Source: UBA2638 sp046293135
GTDB lineage: Bacteria > Pseudomonadota > Alphaproteobacteria > Micavibrionales > Micavibrionaceae
Assembly: GCA_046293135.1 (NCBI GenBank)
Contig: JBKBPR010000009.1
Coordinates: 1-35,691 of the forward strand
Direction: 5' to 3'
DNA length: 35,691 bases
Part shown: positions 1 to 8,259 of the stretch, in pieces
How positions within the stretch are numbered: the stretch's first letter is position 1
How the letters are laid out: the number at the start of each line of letters is the position of its first letter
Notes under the pieces: model-generated
Seen by the model: the letters and a program-made list of their open reading frames with translations, nothing else
The model's database searches: none
Told to the model about the DNA's origin: nothing
Made by a program: the position numbers and the translations under genes

Positions 1-772
1 AACAAATTTCAGGTGTAAACGCGTGACGGCCGCGCGTTGATGTTTCTCCCCGAATAACATTAAACACACTTAAATAGCGGCGGTCACGAATTGTGTCATT
101 CAGGATGTGCGGTGATGCGATGTAGGTTATATCCCCACGAATGCGCCTTTCAGTATCATGAATATGTCTTCCTGAGCTTTCGGTTGCAATGGTCACTCCA
201 AATGAACGGTCTTGCCATTCCATAATCGGGAGTCCCCAATGCGGGTGATTAGACCCAATATCGGCAAGAGCGGTATTTTCTTGATGGCGTCTATCAAGAG
301 TGTTGCTCCCCAAGCTGTTAATTGTCGTGTCTGTTAGTGGTGTTTCATATTGAAAACAAGAGCCGAGCGATAAAATTCCGTCAGTATCTTGTTGTTGATC
401 CGATTTTTTAAAAACCAATTCGGCAAGCGGTGAGTTGGCATAGAGGGTGTCAGGATATGCCCCGTCATTCACTTGCCCTACCCATGTATTTTGCGGCCAG
501 GAGCGAAGCCCATGACAAGCAACAATCCCGAATTCTTCCGTATCTAATAACAATGCATAAGACTGATCTCGTGGGCGTCCCCCTGTAGATCCGCCTCTGT
601 AATCGTGCCATAAAATTCTTAAGCCGTTATCACTGAATTCTGTGGTGGATTCTGGCACATTGACCAATAAATTTCTTAAGCCAGCGACAGCCCATACCGT
701 GCCATAAGCTGCGCCTGCAACCAGCGTGGACGCAGCCGCAAACGCAGCGGCTAATTTTAGTGCTTTGCTCAT
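1..772 (-). CDS. Exported protein of unknown function (3' end beyond window)
   Basis: An open frame of 257 codons without a stop runs from the ATG at 770-772 to the left window edge, so the C-terminus is missing. A strong ribosome site (GGGAGGA) lies just before the ATG. The protein begins MSKALKLAAAFAAASTLVAG, a short basic start followed by an Ala-rich hydrophobic stretch, so it is probably exported or anchored by its N-terminus. The next part is also moderately hydrophobic (TVWAVAGL). The rest is polar, with motifs such as HDYRGGSTGGRPRDQSY and HPHWGLPIMEWQDRSFG, and contains few cysteines. I do not recognise a family. It is divergent from rpiB and has its own promoter match. Base composition is mixed and partly A+T-richer than the neighbouring operon (21 of 60 bases G+C at 361-420), which may hint at transfer but is weak evidence. 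Confidence 0.75.
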   Translation of the reverse strand, partial: MSKALKLAAAFAAASTLVAGAAYGTVWAVAGLRNLLVNVPESTTEFSDNGLRILWHDYRGGSTGGRPRDQSYALLLDTEEFGIVACHGLRSWPQNTWVGQVNDGAYPDTLYANSPLAELVFKKSDQQQDTDGILSLGSCFQYETPLTDTTINSLGSNTLDRRHQENTALADIGSNHPHWGLPIMEWQDRSFGVTIATESSGRHIHDTERRIRGDITYIASPHILNDTIRDRRYLSVFNVIRGETSTRGRHAFTPEIC

Positions 773-799
773 AATGTCCTCCCTTAGTTTTACTAATTC

Positions 800-826
800 A
801 ATATACATATCTTTTTTATTTGTCAA
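800..826 (-). promoter_or_regulatory. Candidate sigma70-type promoter for the exported protein gene
   Basis: On the minus strand, a perfect TTGACA box (821-826) is followed after a 15-base spacer by TATATT (800-805), five of six matches to the -10 consensus. The spacer is shorter than ideal. Reading TATTGA as the -10 would give a 17-base spacer but only three matches. The start codon lies about 28 bases downstream. Assigned by eye only. Confidence 0.45.
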
Positions 827-929
827 AACATGGTTAAAAGATTTTGTAAAGCTGGGATTAGGGATGTTTCACCAATTTATAACGATTAAGGTTGCTCTAA
901 AAAAGAAGGGTATTCTTCCGCAATAATCC

Positions 930-959
930 TTGATTTTTGGCCATTAAACAGCATATAAA
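930..959 (+). promoter_or_regulatory. Candidate promoter for rpiB
   Basis: TTGATT (930-935), an 18-base spacer and TATAAA (954-959) lie immediately before rpiB. Transcription would start near 966, almost at the ATG at 967. This fits the lack of a clear ribosome site before that ATG and suggests a leaderless message. Confidence 0.35.
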
Positions 960-966
960 GCGGTGT

Positions 967-1404
967 ATGAGCGCAAAAATTGCAATAGCCTCCGATCACG
1001 GCGGATATAATTACAAGGAAGCCATCAAACGCAAGTTTGCGGCGGTGGATTGGATTGATTTGGGAACGGATAGTGCCGAATCGGTCGATTACCCCGATTA
1101 TGCCCATAGACTCGCTCATGTGATGGCGCAGGGGCAGGCCGAAAAGGGCATTGTCATTTGCGGCAGCGGGATAGGCGTTTCGATTGCCGCCAACCGTCAC
1201 AAGGATATCCGCGCCGCTTTGTGTACTGATGTCACCATGGCGCGTTTGACGCGGCTTCACAATGATGCGAATGTTTTGGCGCTCGGTGAGCGGATTATCG
1301 GGCTGGAAACGGCCTTTGATATTGTCGATACCTTTTTGAACACGGGGTTCGAAGGCGGTCGCCATGAAAAAAGAATTTGTAAAATCAACGAGATAGGTAA
1401 CTAG
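967..1404 (+). CDS. rpiB: Ribose-5-phosphate isomerase B (RpiB/LacAB family)
   Basis: Cytoplasmic enzyme interconverting ribose-5-phosphate and ribulose-5-phosphate in the non-oxidative pentose phosphate pathway. The family signatures are clear: an N-terminal IAIASDHGG phosphate-binding segment, VICGSGIGVSIAANR around the Cys used for proton transfer in RpiB, and NDANVLALGERI. The 145-residue product has the normal family length. I chose the ATG at 967, which gives the expected start MSAKIAIASDHGG; a TTG at 937 would add ten residues not seen in the family. No good ribosome site precedes 967, so the start may be leaderless. The gene lies 73 bp before glyA. Ribulose-5-phosphate is also the substrate of RibB made from the same cluster, so this isomerase sits naturally upstream of riboflavin synthesis, though that link is inference. 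Confidence 0.95.
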   Translation: MSAKIAIASDHGGYNYKEAIKRKFAAVDWIDLGTDSAESVDYPDYAHRLAHVMAQGQAEKGIVICGSGIGVSIAANRHKDIRAALCTDVTMARLTRLHNDANVLALGERIIGLETAFDIVDTFLNTGFEGGRHEKRICKINEIGN

Positions 1405-1477
1405 TCGCCGCTCTTTTAAGCATTAAATATTTAAATATTCAGTATTCAGCCATGCAAAACACGAAAAGGACGAAACC

Positions 1478-2788
1478 ATGACCAACGCAGCCAAACACAT
1501 CAACAATCACTATGAGAGCTTTTTCGAGAGCAGCCTCCGCGATGTCGATCCGCTGGTTTACAACGCAATACAAGATGAATTGAAGCGCCAGCAGGAGCAA
1601 ATCGAGCTGATCGCATCCGAGAATATTACCTCCCGCGCGGTGATCGAGGCGCAAGGCTCTGTTCTGACCAACAAATATGCCGAGGGCTATCCGGGCAAGC
1701 GCTATTATCAGGGCTGCGTGAATGTTGATATCGTTGAGCAGGCCGCAATCGACCGCGTGAAGCAGCTTTTCGGCGCGGAATTCGCCAATGTCCAGCCGCA
1801 TTCGGGCGCGCAGGCCAATGGCGCGGTGATGCTGGCGCTGCTACAGCCGGGGGATACGATTTTGGGTATGTCGCTGGCCTTTGGCGGGCATTTGACGCAT
1901 GGCGCTGCGCCGGCGATGTCTGGCAAGTGGTTCAATGCCGTGCAATACGGAACGCGCAAGGATGACGGCCTGATTGATTATAATGAGGTCGAAAAACTGG
2001 CTATCGAGCATAAGCCGAAGATGATTATTGCGGGCGCGTCGGCCTATCCGCGCGTTATTGACTGGAAGCGCTTCCGCGAGATTGCCGATAAGGTCGGGGC
2101 GATTTTGTTTGTGGATATGGCGCATTATGCGGGCTTGATTGCGGGCGGCTCTTATCCGAACCCTGTGCCGCATGCCCATGTCACCACCTCGACAACGCAC
2201 AAAACCCTGCGCGGGCCGCGCGGCGGGATTATCCTGACCAATGATGAGGATATTGCCAAAAAGCTGAACTCCGCTGTTTTCCCCGGTTTGCAGGGTGGGC
2301 CGCTGGAGCATGTCATCGCCGGAAAGGCCGTGGCCTTTGCCGAGGCGCTGAAGCCTGAGTTCAAAACCTATGCCCATGACATTGTGGCCAATGCCAAGAT
2401 ATTGGCGCAAACCTTGGTTGATGGCGGGCTTGATATTGTAACGGGCGGTACGGACTCCCACATTGTGCTGGTTGATCTGCGTCCGAAAGGTCTGACGGGT
2501 AAGGCGGCTGATGATGCTCTGGAGCATGCGGGGATTACCTGCAACAAGAACGCCGTGCCGTTTGACCCTGAAAAACCGTTTGTGACATCGGGTATCCGCT
2601 TGGGAACGCCTGCCGGCACAACACGCGGCTTTGGCGCGGCGGAGTGGAAAGAGATCGGAACGCTGATCCTTGAAGTGCTTGACGGGCTGGTTGCCAATGG
2701 TGCGGAGGGGAACGATGCGGTACAAAAATCCGTGAAGGAAAAGGTCAAGGCCTTGTGCGCGCGCTTCCCGATTTATGGTGCGATATAG
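1478..2788 (+). CDS. glyA: Serine hydroxymethyltransferase
   Basis: PLP enzyme that transfers the serine hydroxymethyl group to tetrahydrofolate, giving glycine and 5,10-methylene-THF, the main cellular one-carbon source. The 436-residue protein is of standard length. Visible landmarks are LIASENITSRAV near residue 45, the KYAEGYPGKRYYQGC motif at 66-80, FVDMAHYAGL at 211-220 with the PLP-binding Asp, and TTSTTHKTLRGPRGG with the Schiff-base lysine at K242. A ribosome site (AAAGGA) precedes the ATG. It is followed after 26 bases by nrdR, an order common in alphaproteobacteria. No glycine riboswitch is visible in the 73-base upstream gap. Confidence 0.98.
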   Translation: MTNAAKHINNHYESFFESSLRDVDPLVYNAIQDELKRQQEQIELIASENITSRAVIEAQGSVLTNKYAEGYPGKRYYQGCVNVDIVEQAAIDRVKQLFGAEFANVQPHSGAQANGAVMLALLQPGDTILGMSLAFGGHLTHGAAPAMSGKWFNAVQYGTRKDDGLIDYNEVEKLAIEHKPKMIIAGASAYPRVIDWKRFREIADKVGAILFVDMAHYAGLIAGGSYPNPVPHAHVTTSTTHKTLRGPRGGIILTNDEDIAKKLNSAVFPGLQGGPLEHVIAGKAVAFAEALKPEFKTYAHDIVANAKILAQTLVDGGLDIVTGGTDSHIVLVDLRPKGLTGKAADDALEHAGITCNKNAVPFDPEKPFVTSGIRLGTPAGTTRGFGAAEWKEIGTLILEVLDGLVANGAEGNDAVQKSVKEKVKALCARFPIYGAI

Positions 2789-2814
2789 AGATATAGAAAG
2801 GCTTTGGTCACGTT

Positions 2815-3324
2815 ATGCGCTGCCCGTTTTGCGGAAATGAAGAAACTCAGGTCAAGGATTCGCGGCCCAGCGAGGATGGTTCATCCATTCGTCGTCGCCG
2901 CTCCTGTCCTGAGTGTGAGCAGCGTTTCACGACTTTTGAGCGCGTGCAGCTCAGGGAAATGACGGTGATTAAGTCCGATGGCCGTAAACAGCCCTTTGAC
3001 CGTGATAAAGTCATTAAATCGATGCAAATTGCCCTGCAAAAGCGGCCGATAGCCTTTGAGAAGATCGAAAAGGTCACAACGGGGATCGTTCGTAAGCTGG
3101 AATCCGAAGGCGAGCACGAGATAGGCTCAAAGCAGATCGGGGCGGAGGTGATGCGCGCTTTGATGGATCTCGATGAGGTCGGTTATATCCGCTATGCCTC
3201 GGTTTACAAGGACTTCCGCAAGCCTGAAGATTTCAATCAGTTCCTTGAGGATATCAAGCGCTTGCAGGATAAAAAGAGCCGCAAACAGCAAGAAAGCGGG
3301 GCGAGCAAAGACAGCGCGGCGTAA
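2815..3324 (+). CDS. nrdR: Transcriptional repressor NrdR
   Basis: Regulator that senses ATP/dATP and represses ribonucleotide reductase genes by binding NrdR boxes. The protein starts with a complete zinc ribbon (MRCPFC...CPEC; C3, C6, C31, C34) followed by RRRRS and RFTTFER, then an ATP-cone domain at about residues 49-139 (VIKSDGRKQPFDRDKV onward). The C-terminal tail is Lys/Gln-rich. At 169 residues it is slightly longer than the usual 150-160, owing to this tail. It lies in the glyA-nrdR-rib run and is probably co-transcribed with glyA. I did not find ribonucleotide reductase genes in the window, so its targets are elsewhere. Confidence 0.97.
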   Translation: MRCPFCGNEETQVKDSRPSEDGSSIRRRRSCPECEQRFTTFERVQLREMTVIKSDGRKQPFDRDKVIKSMQIALQKRPIAFEKIEKVTTGIVRKLESEGEHEIGSKQIGAEVMRALMDLDEVGYIRYASVYKDFRKPEDFNQFLEDIKRLQDKKSRKQQESGASKDSAA

Positions 3325-3453
3325 CGTGATATCGGCCTTTAACGGCTTTGACTCGGCTTTATCGGGGTCTTTATCGGGCTTTGTGCGTTTGATATATCGG
3401 GCGCGATAGCCGCGTTTTTGTGATCGGGCATCTTGCGAATAACTTTGGATGAC

Positions 3454-4563
3454 ATGACTTTTTCCGCTTCTTCAGATGATCAGCATTATATGAAAGTCGC
3501 GCTATCACTGGCGCGGCGCGGCTTGGGGCGATGTGCGCCCAACCCGTCTGTCGGCTGTGTGATCGTGCAGGATAACCGCATTGTCGGGATGGGGCGCACC
3601 GCTGATGGCGGGCGGCCACATGCTGAAACCGAGGCTCTGCGCCAAGCGGGGGAGCGCGCTCAAGGTGCGGATATCTATGTGACGCTGGAGCCGTGCTCGC
3701 ATCACGGCAAAACCGCGCCCTGCGCCGAAGCGCTGATAAAGGCGCAGGTCAAGCGCGTGATTATCGGCTGTATCGACCCCAATCCGCAGGTCAGTGGCGG
3801 CGGGGTGGATATGCTCAAATCCGCGGGGATTGAGGTCGTGACGGGCGTTCTGGTGCGCGATTGCGCATTGGTGAATGCAGGGTTTTGCCTCACCCAAACC
3901 CAAAACAGGCCGTTTGTCACGCTCAAAACCGCGATGTCGCTGGATGGCAAAACTGCCCTTAACAGCGGCGAAAGTCAATGGATCACCGGAGCGCTGGCGC
4001 GGCGCAAGGCGCATCAACTCCGCGCCCAGCATGATGCGATTATGGTTGGGGTGAACACCGTGACCCATGATGACCCGATGCTGACCACCCGTGTGGATGG
4101 CTTGGTGCATAAGCCTGTGCGTATAGTTGTGGATAAAAATTTGCGCCTGCCGATTGGGTCAAAGCTGGTGCAAAATCGGGTCAATGACCCGCTATGGATC
4201 GTATATGCATCGGCTGAAACGGGTCAGATCGAGGCCTTGATCGCAAAGGGCGCGGTCTTGCTGCACGTCCCCTCCATGCAGATTGCCGATATTCTTAAAG
4301 CCTTGGCGGAGCGCGGGATTACAAGGCTTTTGGTTGAGGGCGGGGCGCGGCTGCACAGCGCCTTTCTGGATTCAGGGCTTTATGACGAGCTGGCCGTTTT
4401 CCGCTCGGCCGATATTTTGGGGGCGGGGCTTGGCGCTTTTGATAAATTTGAGGCGCAAAGCCTTGATCAGAGATTGCAATTCCGCCTGAAGCAAACCATA
4501 GTGCTGGGCAAGGATCGCTTGGATCTTTTTGCGAAATCAGATGCAAAATCGAATGAGGGATGA
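3454..4563 (+). CDS. ribD: Bifunctional riboflavin biosynthesis protein RibD (deaminase/reductase)
   Basis: Catalyses two successive cytoplasmic steps of riboflavin synthesis: deamination of the pyrimidine made from GTP, then NADPH-dependent reduction of its ribosyl side chain. The N-terminal deaminase domain has the zinc site HAE (H56, E58) and PCSHHGKTAPC (C81, C90). The C-terminal reductase domain begins around residue 150 (RPFVTLKTAMSLDGKTA) and includes LVEGGARLHSAFL. Length (369 residues) is typical. The ATG at 3454 is preferred; an in-frame TTG at 3433 would add seven residues. The last codons overlap an ATG by ATGA, so translation is coupled to the next gene. The 129-base gap from nrdR contains the short repeat TTTATCGGG twice but no FMN riboswitch that I can recognise. 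Confidence 0.97.
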   Translation: MTFSASSDDQHYMKVALSLARRGLGRCAPNPSVGCVIVQDNRIVGMGRTADGGRPHAETEALRQAGERAQGADIYVTLEPCSHHGKTAPCAEALIKAQVKRVIIGCIDPNPQVSGGGVDMLKSAGIEVVTGVLVRDCALVNAGFCLTQTQNRPFVTLKTAMSLDGKTALNSGESQWITGALARRKAHQLRAQHDAIMVGVNTVTHDDPMLTTRVDGLVHKPVRIVVDKNLRLPIGSKLVQNRVNDPLWIVYASAETGQIEALIAKGAVLLHVPSMQIADILKALAERGITRLLVEGGARLHSAFLDSGLYDELAVFRSADILGAGLGAFDKFEAQSLDQRLQFRLKQTIVLGKDRLDLFAKSDAKSNEG

Positions 4564-4574
4564 GGGCTAAGGCC

Positions 4575-5183
4575 GTGTTTACAGGACTTATTCAAACGAT
4601 CGGCCATGTTGAAGCCGTGACGGAGATGGCGCAGGGGCAGGGGCGCAAGATCAATATCGCCGCGCCTATGTTGGATTTGGCGCGGGAGAAAATCGGCGCG
4701 TCCATTGCCTGTTCGGGCTGCTGTTTGACCATGACGGAGAAGATCGGCGCGCATGGCTTTAGCGTCGAAGTGTCCTCCGAAACCCTGAGCAAGACCCATA
4801 TCGGCGCATGGATCGCGGGAACGCCCGTTAATCTTGAACCGTCCTTGCGGATGGGCGATGAGCTTGGCGGGCATTTGGTCTATGGCCATGTTGACGGGCT
4901 GGCGGTGATCAGCGCCATTGCGCAGGACGGGGCGTGTTATAACCTTACCATTCGTCCGCAATCCCCTGATGTGATGCGGTTTATTGCCCCGAAAGGCTCG
5001 ATCGCGCTCGACGGGATTTCCCTCACCGTCAATGCGGTCAGCGCCGAGGACTTCACCGTGATGATAATTCCGCACACATGGCAGAATACAACATTGTCAA
5101 ATGCCCGCGCAGGTGATACATGCCATATTGAAATTGATATGTTGGCGCGTTATGTGGCGCGTTTGGCGGAGTTTTCGAAATGA
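4575..5183 (+). CDS. ribE: Riboflavin synthase, alpha subunit type
   Basis: Last enzyme of the pathway, dismutating two 6,7-dimethyl-8-ribityllumazine molecules into riboflavin and the pyrimidine precursor (called ribC in E. coli). It has the two lumazine-binding repeats of the family: MFTGLIQ start, GASIACSGCCLTM and GDELGGHLVYGHVDG, then GSIALDGISLTV in the second half. Length is 202 residues. I chose the GTG at 4575 because it gives the universal MFTG start and has GAGGG about eight bases upstream. The ATG at 4560, which overlaps the ribD stop as ATGA, would add five residues and is a real alternative. The stop overlaps the next start by ATGA (5180-5183), a sign of coupled translation. Confidence 0.95.
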   Translation: MFTGLIQTIGHVEAVTEMAQGQGRKINIAAPMLDLAREKIGASIACSGCCLTMTEKIGAHGFSVEVSSETLSKTHIGAWIAGTPVNLEPSLRMGDELGGHLVYGHVDGLAVISAIAQDGACYNLTIRPQSPDVMRFIAPKGSIALDGISLTVNAVSAEDFTVMIIPHTWQNTTLSNARAGDTCHIEIDMLARYVARLAEFSK

Positions 5184-6418
5184 TAAACCAAATCGGCAAG
5201 CAGGATATTGCGCACGCGGCCTCAAAAGCAGCCTCGAAAGAGGGGGCGGCGCAAAATAGCGAGTATTTTCAAGCGATTTCTACGATTGAGGAAATTATTG
5301 AGGACGTTAAGCTTGGGAAACCTGTGATCATCGTTGATGATGAAGACCGCGAAAATGAGGGTGATCTTGTGATTGCGGCGCAATGCGCGACGGCGGAGGT
5401 CGTCAATTTCATGGCCAAGGACGGGCGCGGGCTTATTTGCCTGCCCATGGAATCGGCGATGGTCGAGCGTTTGAACCTCGAATTGATGGGGCGCGGCGAT
5501 AACAAGCATCACAGAACCGCCTTTACGGTGTCGATTGAGGCCAAAGAGGGCGTAACCACAGGCATTTCGGCGGCGGATCGCGCCCATACCATTTTGACCG
5601 CAATTGACCCGAAAATGACCCATAATGACATCGCAACGCCGGGTCATGTGTTCCCGCTTAAGGCCAGAGATGGCGGCGTTCTTGTGCGTGCGGGGCATAC
5701 CGAGGCTGCTGTTGATCTGGCGCGTCTGGCCGGATTTTCCGGTGCAGGGGTGATTTGCGAGATTATGAATGATGACGGCACAATGGCGCGTTTGCCCGAT
5801 CTGGTCGGCTTTGCGCAGCGTCACGCGCTGAAAATCGGGACGATTGCCGATTTGATTTCTTATCGCCGCAAAACCGAAACCTTGGTCAAATGCATCCACA
5901 AAGGCGGCTTTGAGAGCCGTTTCGGCGGTCATTTTGACCTGCGGCTTTACGCCAATACGCTTGATTATGCCGAACATATCGTGCTGATCAAAGGGGATAT
6001 TCAAAACGCGAAAGAGCCGATTTTGGTGCGGATGCATGCGCTGAACTTGCTGCAAGATGCGTTGGGCGGGGGGGATAAAAATCCGCTGACCCGCGCCATG
6101 GAAATGATTGCAGAGCAGGGCGTAGGGGTTGTTGTGATCTTGCGCGAGCCTAACCCAAAAAGCCTGTCTTCGCGGCTTTCGGGGCATGCAGAAGAGCATA
6201 AAGCCGATAATATCTCCGCAACGTCTTCCGCTCAGGGGAGCAAGGCAACGCTCAGAGATTATGGCATCGGGGCGCAAATCCTGTTGGATTTGGGGGTGCG
6301 GGATATGATTTTGCTCACCGACACGCCCAAAACCATTATCGGGCTGGAGGGGTATGATCTTAAAATTCACGCTCATAAGCCGATTGAGGGCGTTAAAAAT
6401 TCAGAAGGGGCGGCTTAG
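5180..6418 (+). CDS. ribBA: DHBP synthase with degenerate GTP cyclohydrolase II domain (RibBA/RibBX type)
   Basis: The N-terminal half (about residues 25-230) is a complete 3,4-dihydroxy-2-butanone-4-phosphate synthase, which makes the four-carbon unit of riboflavin from ribulose-5-phosphate. It shows DDEDRENEGDL, GRGLICLP, HRTAFTVSIEA, GVTTGISAADRA, PGHVFPL and GHTEAAVDLARLAG. The C-terminal half aligns in outline with GTP cyclohydrolase II (EHIVLIKGD, ILVRMHALN, GAQILLDLGVRDMILLTD). However, the three zinc cysteines are absent: the HSECLTGD and RCDC motifs are replaced by HALNLLQD and unrelated residues, and GRGIGL is missing. It therefore probably supplies only RibB activity, as known for proteobacterial RibBX variants, and a separate ribA is expected elsewhere. 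About 24 N-terminal residues precede the domain. Confidence 0.93.
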   Translation: MINQIGKQDIAHAASKAASKEGAAQNSEYFQAISTIEEIIEDVKLGKPVIIVDDEDRENEGDLVIAAQCATAEVVNFMAKDGRGLICLPMESAMVERLNLELMGRGDNKHHRTAFTVSIEAKEGVTTGISAADRAHTILTAIDPKMTHNDIATPGHVFPLKARDGGVLVRAGHTEAAVDLARLAGFSGAGVICEIMNDDGTMARLPDLVGFAQRHALKIGTIADLISYRRKTETLVKCIHKGGFESRFGGHFDLRLYANTLDYAEHIVLIKGDIQNAKEPILVRMHALNLLQDALGGGDKNPLTRAMEMIAEQGVGVVVILREPNPKSLSSRLSGHAEEHKADNISATSSAQGSKATLRDYGIGAQILLDLGVRDMILLTDTPKTIIGLEGYDLKIHAHKPIEGVKNSEGAA

Positions 6419-6420
6419 CC

Positions 6421-6891
6421 ATGACTCAAGCTCATACTCATACGCGCGTTGAGACTCAAAAGGCGCTGATTGTTTTTTCGCCCTATTACACGCATATTGC
6501 GGGGATGTTGCTGGAGGGTGCAAAAACCTATCTGCAGGCGCAAAATATAGGCTTTGATGTACTTGAAGTGCCCGGAGCGCTTGAGATTCCGCTGGCGGTC
6601 AAATTGGCGCATCAATCGGGGCAATATGGCGGGTTTATCGCTTTGGGTTGCGTTTTGCGCGGCGAAACCTCACATTATGATATTGTTTGCGAGGAAAGCG
6701 CGCGCGGCTTATCGCGTTTGGGGCTGGATTTTGATTTGCCGATCGGCAACGGGATTTTGACCTGCGATACCGAAGCGCAAGCGATTGTGCGGGCTGACCC
6801 GCAGCAGAAGAATAAGGGGCGCGATGCGGCGGAGGCTATGGCGCGCCTGATGCAGATTAAAAACCAGTTCGATAAGCAATTCGATAAGTAA
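6421..6891 (+). CDS. ribH: 6,7-dimethyl-8-ribityllumazine synthase
   Basis: Condenses the four-carbon unit from RibB with the pyrimidine from RibD to give lumazine; in the family it forms pentamers or 60-meric shells. Motifs are all present: FSPYYTHIAGMLLEGA, VPGALEIPLA, ALGCVLRGETSHYDIVC with the catalytic His at H85, PIGNGILT and NKGRDAAEAM. Length (156 residues) is normal. The usual FGVLT is NGILT here, a conservative variation. It starts two bases after the ribBA stop and ends 26 bases before nusB, so it is surely in the same operon. The N-terminal TQAHTHTRVETQ is extra compared with many homologues. Confidence 0.96.
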   Translation: MTQAHTHTRVETQKALIVFSPYYTHIAGMLLEGAKTYLQAQNIGFDVLEVPGALEIPLAVKLAHQSGQYGGFIALGCVLRGETSHYDIVCEESARGLSRLGLDFDLPIGNGILTCDTEAQAIVRADPQQKNKGRDAAEAMARLMQIKNQFDKQFDK

Positions 6892-6917
6892 ATTTGAGAC
6901 GTAAAACGGAAAAATTC

Positions 6918-7388
6918 ATGGCTTCACCCGCGGAAAAAAAGCAAAAACCCTCGCAATCGGCGCAAAACAGATCGGCGCGGTTGTTGGCTGTCCAGACCTT
7001 ATATGCGGTGTATCACTCCGGCGAGCCTGTGCGCGAAGTGGCGGCGGAGATACTCGCGCGGTCGGAGAGTTATGAGCTGGAGGGGGAGAAAATCATCCCG
7101 CCGAATAAGGTTTTGTATCAGAAAATCGTGACGGGCGTTTTCGAGCGCGGGGCGGATATTGAAGGCATTATGACCGCCAATATCAAAAACCCGAAGGAAA
7201 ATGATTCTGAAGTTTTGCTCAAATCAATCCTGATGTGCGGGATTTACGAGCTTTTGGCGCATCACGATATTGATGTCGGGATTATTATCAATGACTATCT
7301 CGATGTCGCGCACGGGTTTTATGACAGCGCGCAAGTCAAGTTGGTGAACGGTGTGCTGGATTCCGTTGCCAAGATCCTGCGCGCCTAG
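6918..7388 (+). CDS. nusB: Transcription antitermination factor NusB
   Basis: All-helical RNA-binding protein that, with S10 (NusE), binds boxA and supports processive transcription of rRNA operons. The sequence matches the family: RSARLLAVQTLYAVYHSGE at the start, EVLLKSILMCGIYELLAH in the middle and IIINDYLDVAHGFYDSAQVKLVNGVLD near the end. Length is 156 residues with the ATG at 6918; a TTG at 6894 could add eight residues but is less likely. The ribH-nusB neighbourhood is widespread in bacteria. In many alphaproteobacteria thiL follows; it is not present here. Confidence 0.96.
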   Translation: MASPAEKKQKPSQSAQNRSARLLAVQTLYAVYHSGEPVREVAAEILARSESYELEGEKIIPPNKVLYQKIVTGVFERGADIEGIMTANIKNPKENDSEVLLKSILMCGIYELLAHHDIDVGIIINDYLDVAHGFYDSAQVKLVNGVLDSVAKILRA

Positions 7389-7498
7389 TCAAACGCCTCC
7401 AGATTTATTTCAAATTTTATCTTTTCATAACGCAATATTAACGCCGCAAGGTGTATCCTGATAAATGGGTATCACATTTGCTTGGGGCATAAATTATA

Positions 7499-7975
7499 AT
7501 GAAAAAAATGATCATGGGTTTGGCTGTTGTTTTAATGCTCGGTGGCGGTGCGGCTGGCGGGTATTTTTATTTTATGAAGCCGGCTGAAGCAGCGCAAACC
7601 GAAGGCGAGATTGATTCTAACGCCGTAAAACAGGCGGAGAGAAATAGAAGCGCAACCTTTGAGTTTGTCGAGTTACAGCCGCTTATCCTTCCTATTATCG
7701 ATGAGAACGGAGTCAGCCAGACCGTCAGCCTCGTGATTGCGATTGAGGTTGCCGACGCCAAGAATGCTGCTGTCGTCAATTCGCTCGCTCCGCGCCTCAA
7801 AGATGCGTTTATTCAGGATATGTACGGGCTGCTCAATCGTCAGGCCGCGCTGAAGGGCGGCGTTATTCAGGTGAATATGATTAAAGAGCGCCTCAATCAG
7901 ATATCGGCCAGAGTGCTGGGCGATGATGTGGTGCAAGATGTCTTGCTGCAGGTGGTGCAACAAAGACCTATTTAG
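7499..7975 (+). CDS. Small single-pass membrane protein, FliL-like
   Basis: A 158-residue protein with an N-terminal membrane anchor (residues about 3-27, GLAVVLMLGGGAAGGYFYF) and a periplasmic domain. The domain pattern resembles FliL, the flagellar stator-associated protein: FVELQPLILPIIDENG, a beta-strand SLVIAIEVAD, then PRLKDAFIQDMYGLLNR and IKERLNQISARVLGDDVVQDVLLQVV, close to the C-terminal layout of that family. No other flagellar gene is in the window, so a flagellar role cannot be inferred from context; distant FliL relatives outside flagellar loci exist. It lies alone between nusB and hppA and is followed by a terminator, so it is probably its own transcription unit. The family assignment is by pattern only. 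Confidence 0.6.
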   Translation: MKKMIMGLAVVLMLGGGAAGGYFYFMKPAEAAQTEGEIDSNAVKQAERNRSATFEFVELQPLILPIIDENGVSQTVSLVIAIEVADAKNAAVVNSLAPRLKDAFIQDMYGLLNRQAALKGGVIQVNMIKERLNQISARVLGDDVVQDVLLQVVQQRPI

Positions 7976-8048
7976 AAGTTACAAACAGATTTTTAAAGAA
8001 TTGCGAGCCGTGAGGCTTTCAATATGTGAACCCTCAAAACTTTAGATT

Positions 8049-8074
8049 TGCCCGCCTTGTGCGGGCATTTTTTT
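8049..8074 (+). terminator. Rho-independent terminator after the FliL-like gene
   Basis: A perfect 7-bp stem (TGCCCGC / GCGGGCA) with a five-base loop is followed by seven T residues (8068-8074). It lies 74 bases after the preceding stop and well before hppA, separating the two transcription units. Confidence 0.9.
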
Positions 8075-8259
8075 ATCTGCGGCCTTTGAATTGTTGCTGC
8101 GCACAAACTTTATTTGCAAAAACGCTCTTTTCGTAACCGTATGAAAAAGATAGTCTTTTGTGTTTTCGTTGATGTGGGGATGCTTAATATTCACGTATTC
8201 ATGCGGCGCGAAAAAAGAAACAATACAATCATGATAATAAAAAATTGAGAGAGGAATTT

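Noticed and set aside
1841..2725. 294-codon minus-strand frame opposite glyA
   Set aside because: Antisense shadow of a highly conserved gene; no start signal or motif.
3325..3453. FMN riboswitch before ribD
   Set aside because: The conserved RFN core elements are not recognisable; the stretch only shows short TTTATCGGG repeats.
5222..6376. 384-codon minus-strand frame opposite ribBA
   Set aside because: It is a codon-phase shadow of a conserved gene; the product has no recognisable motif.
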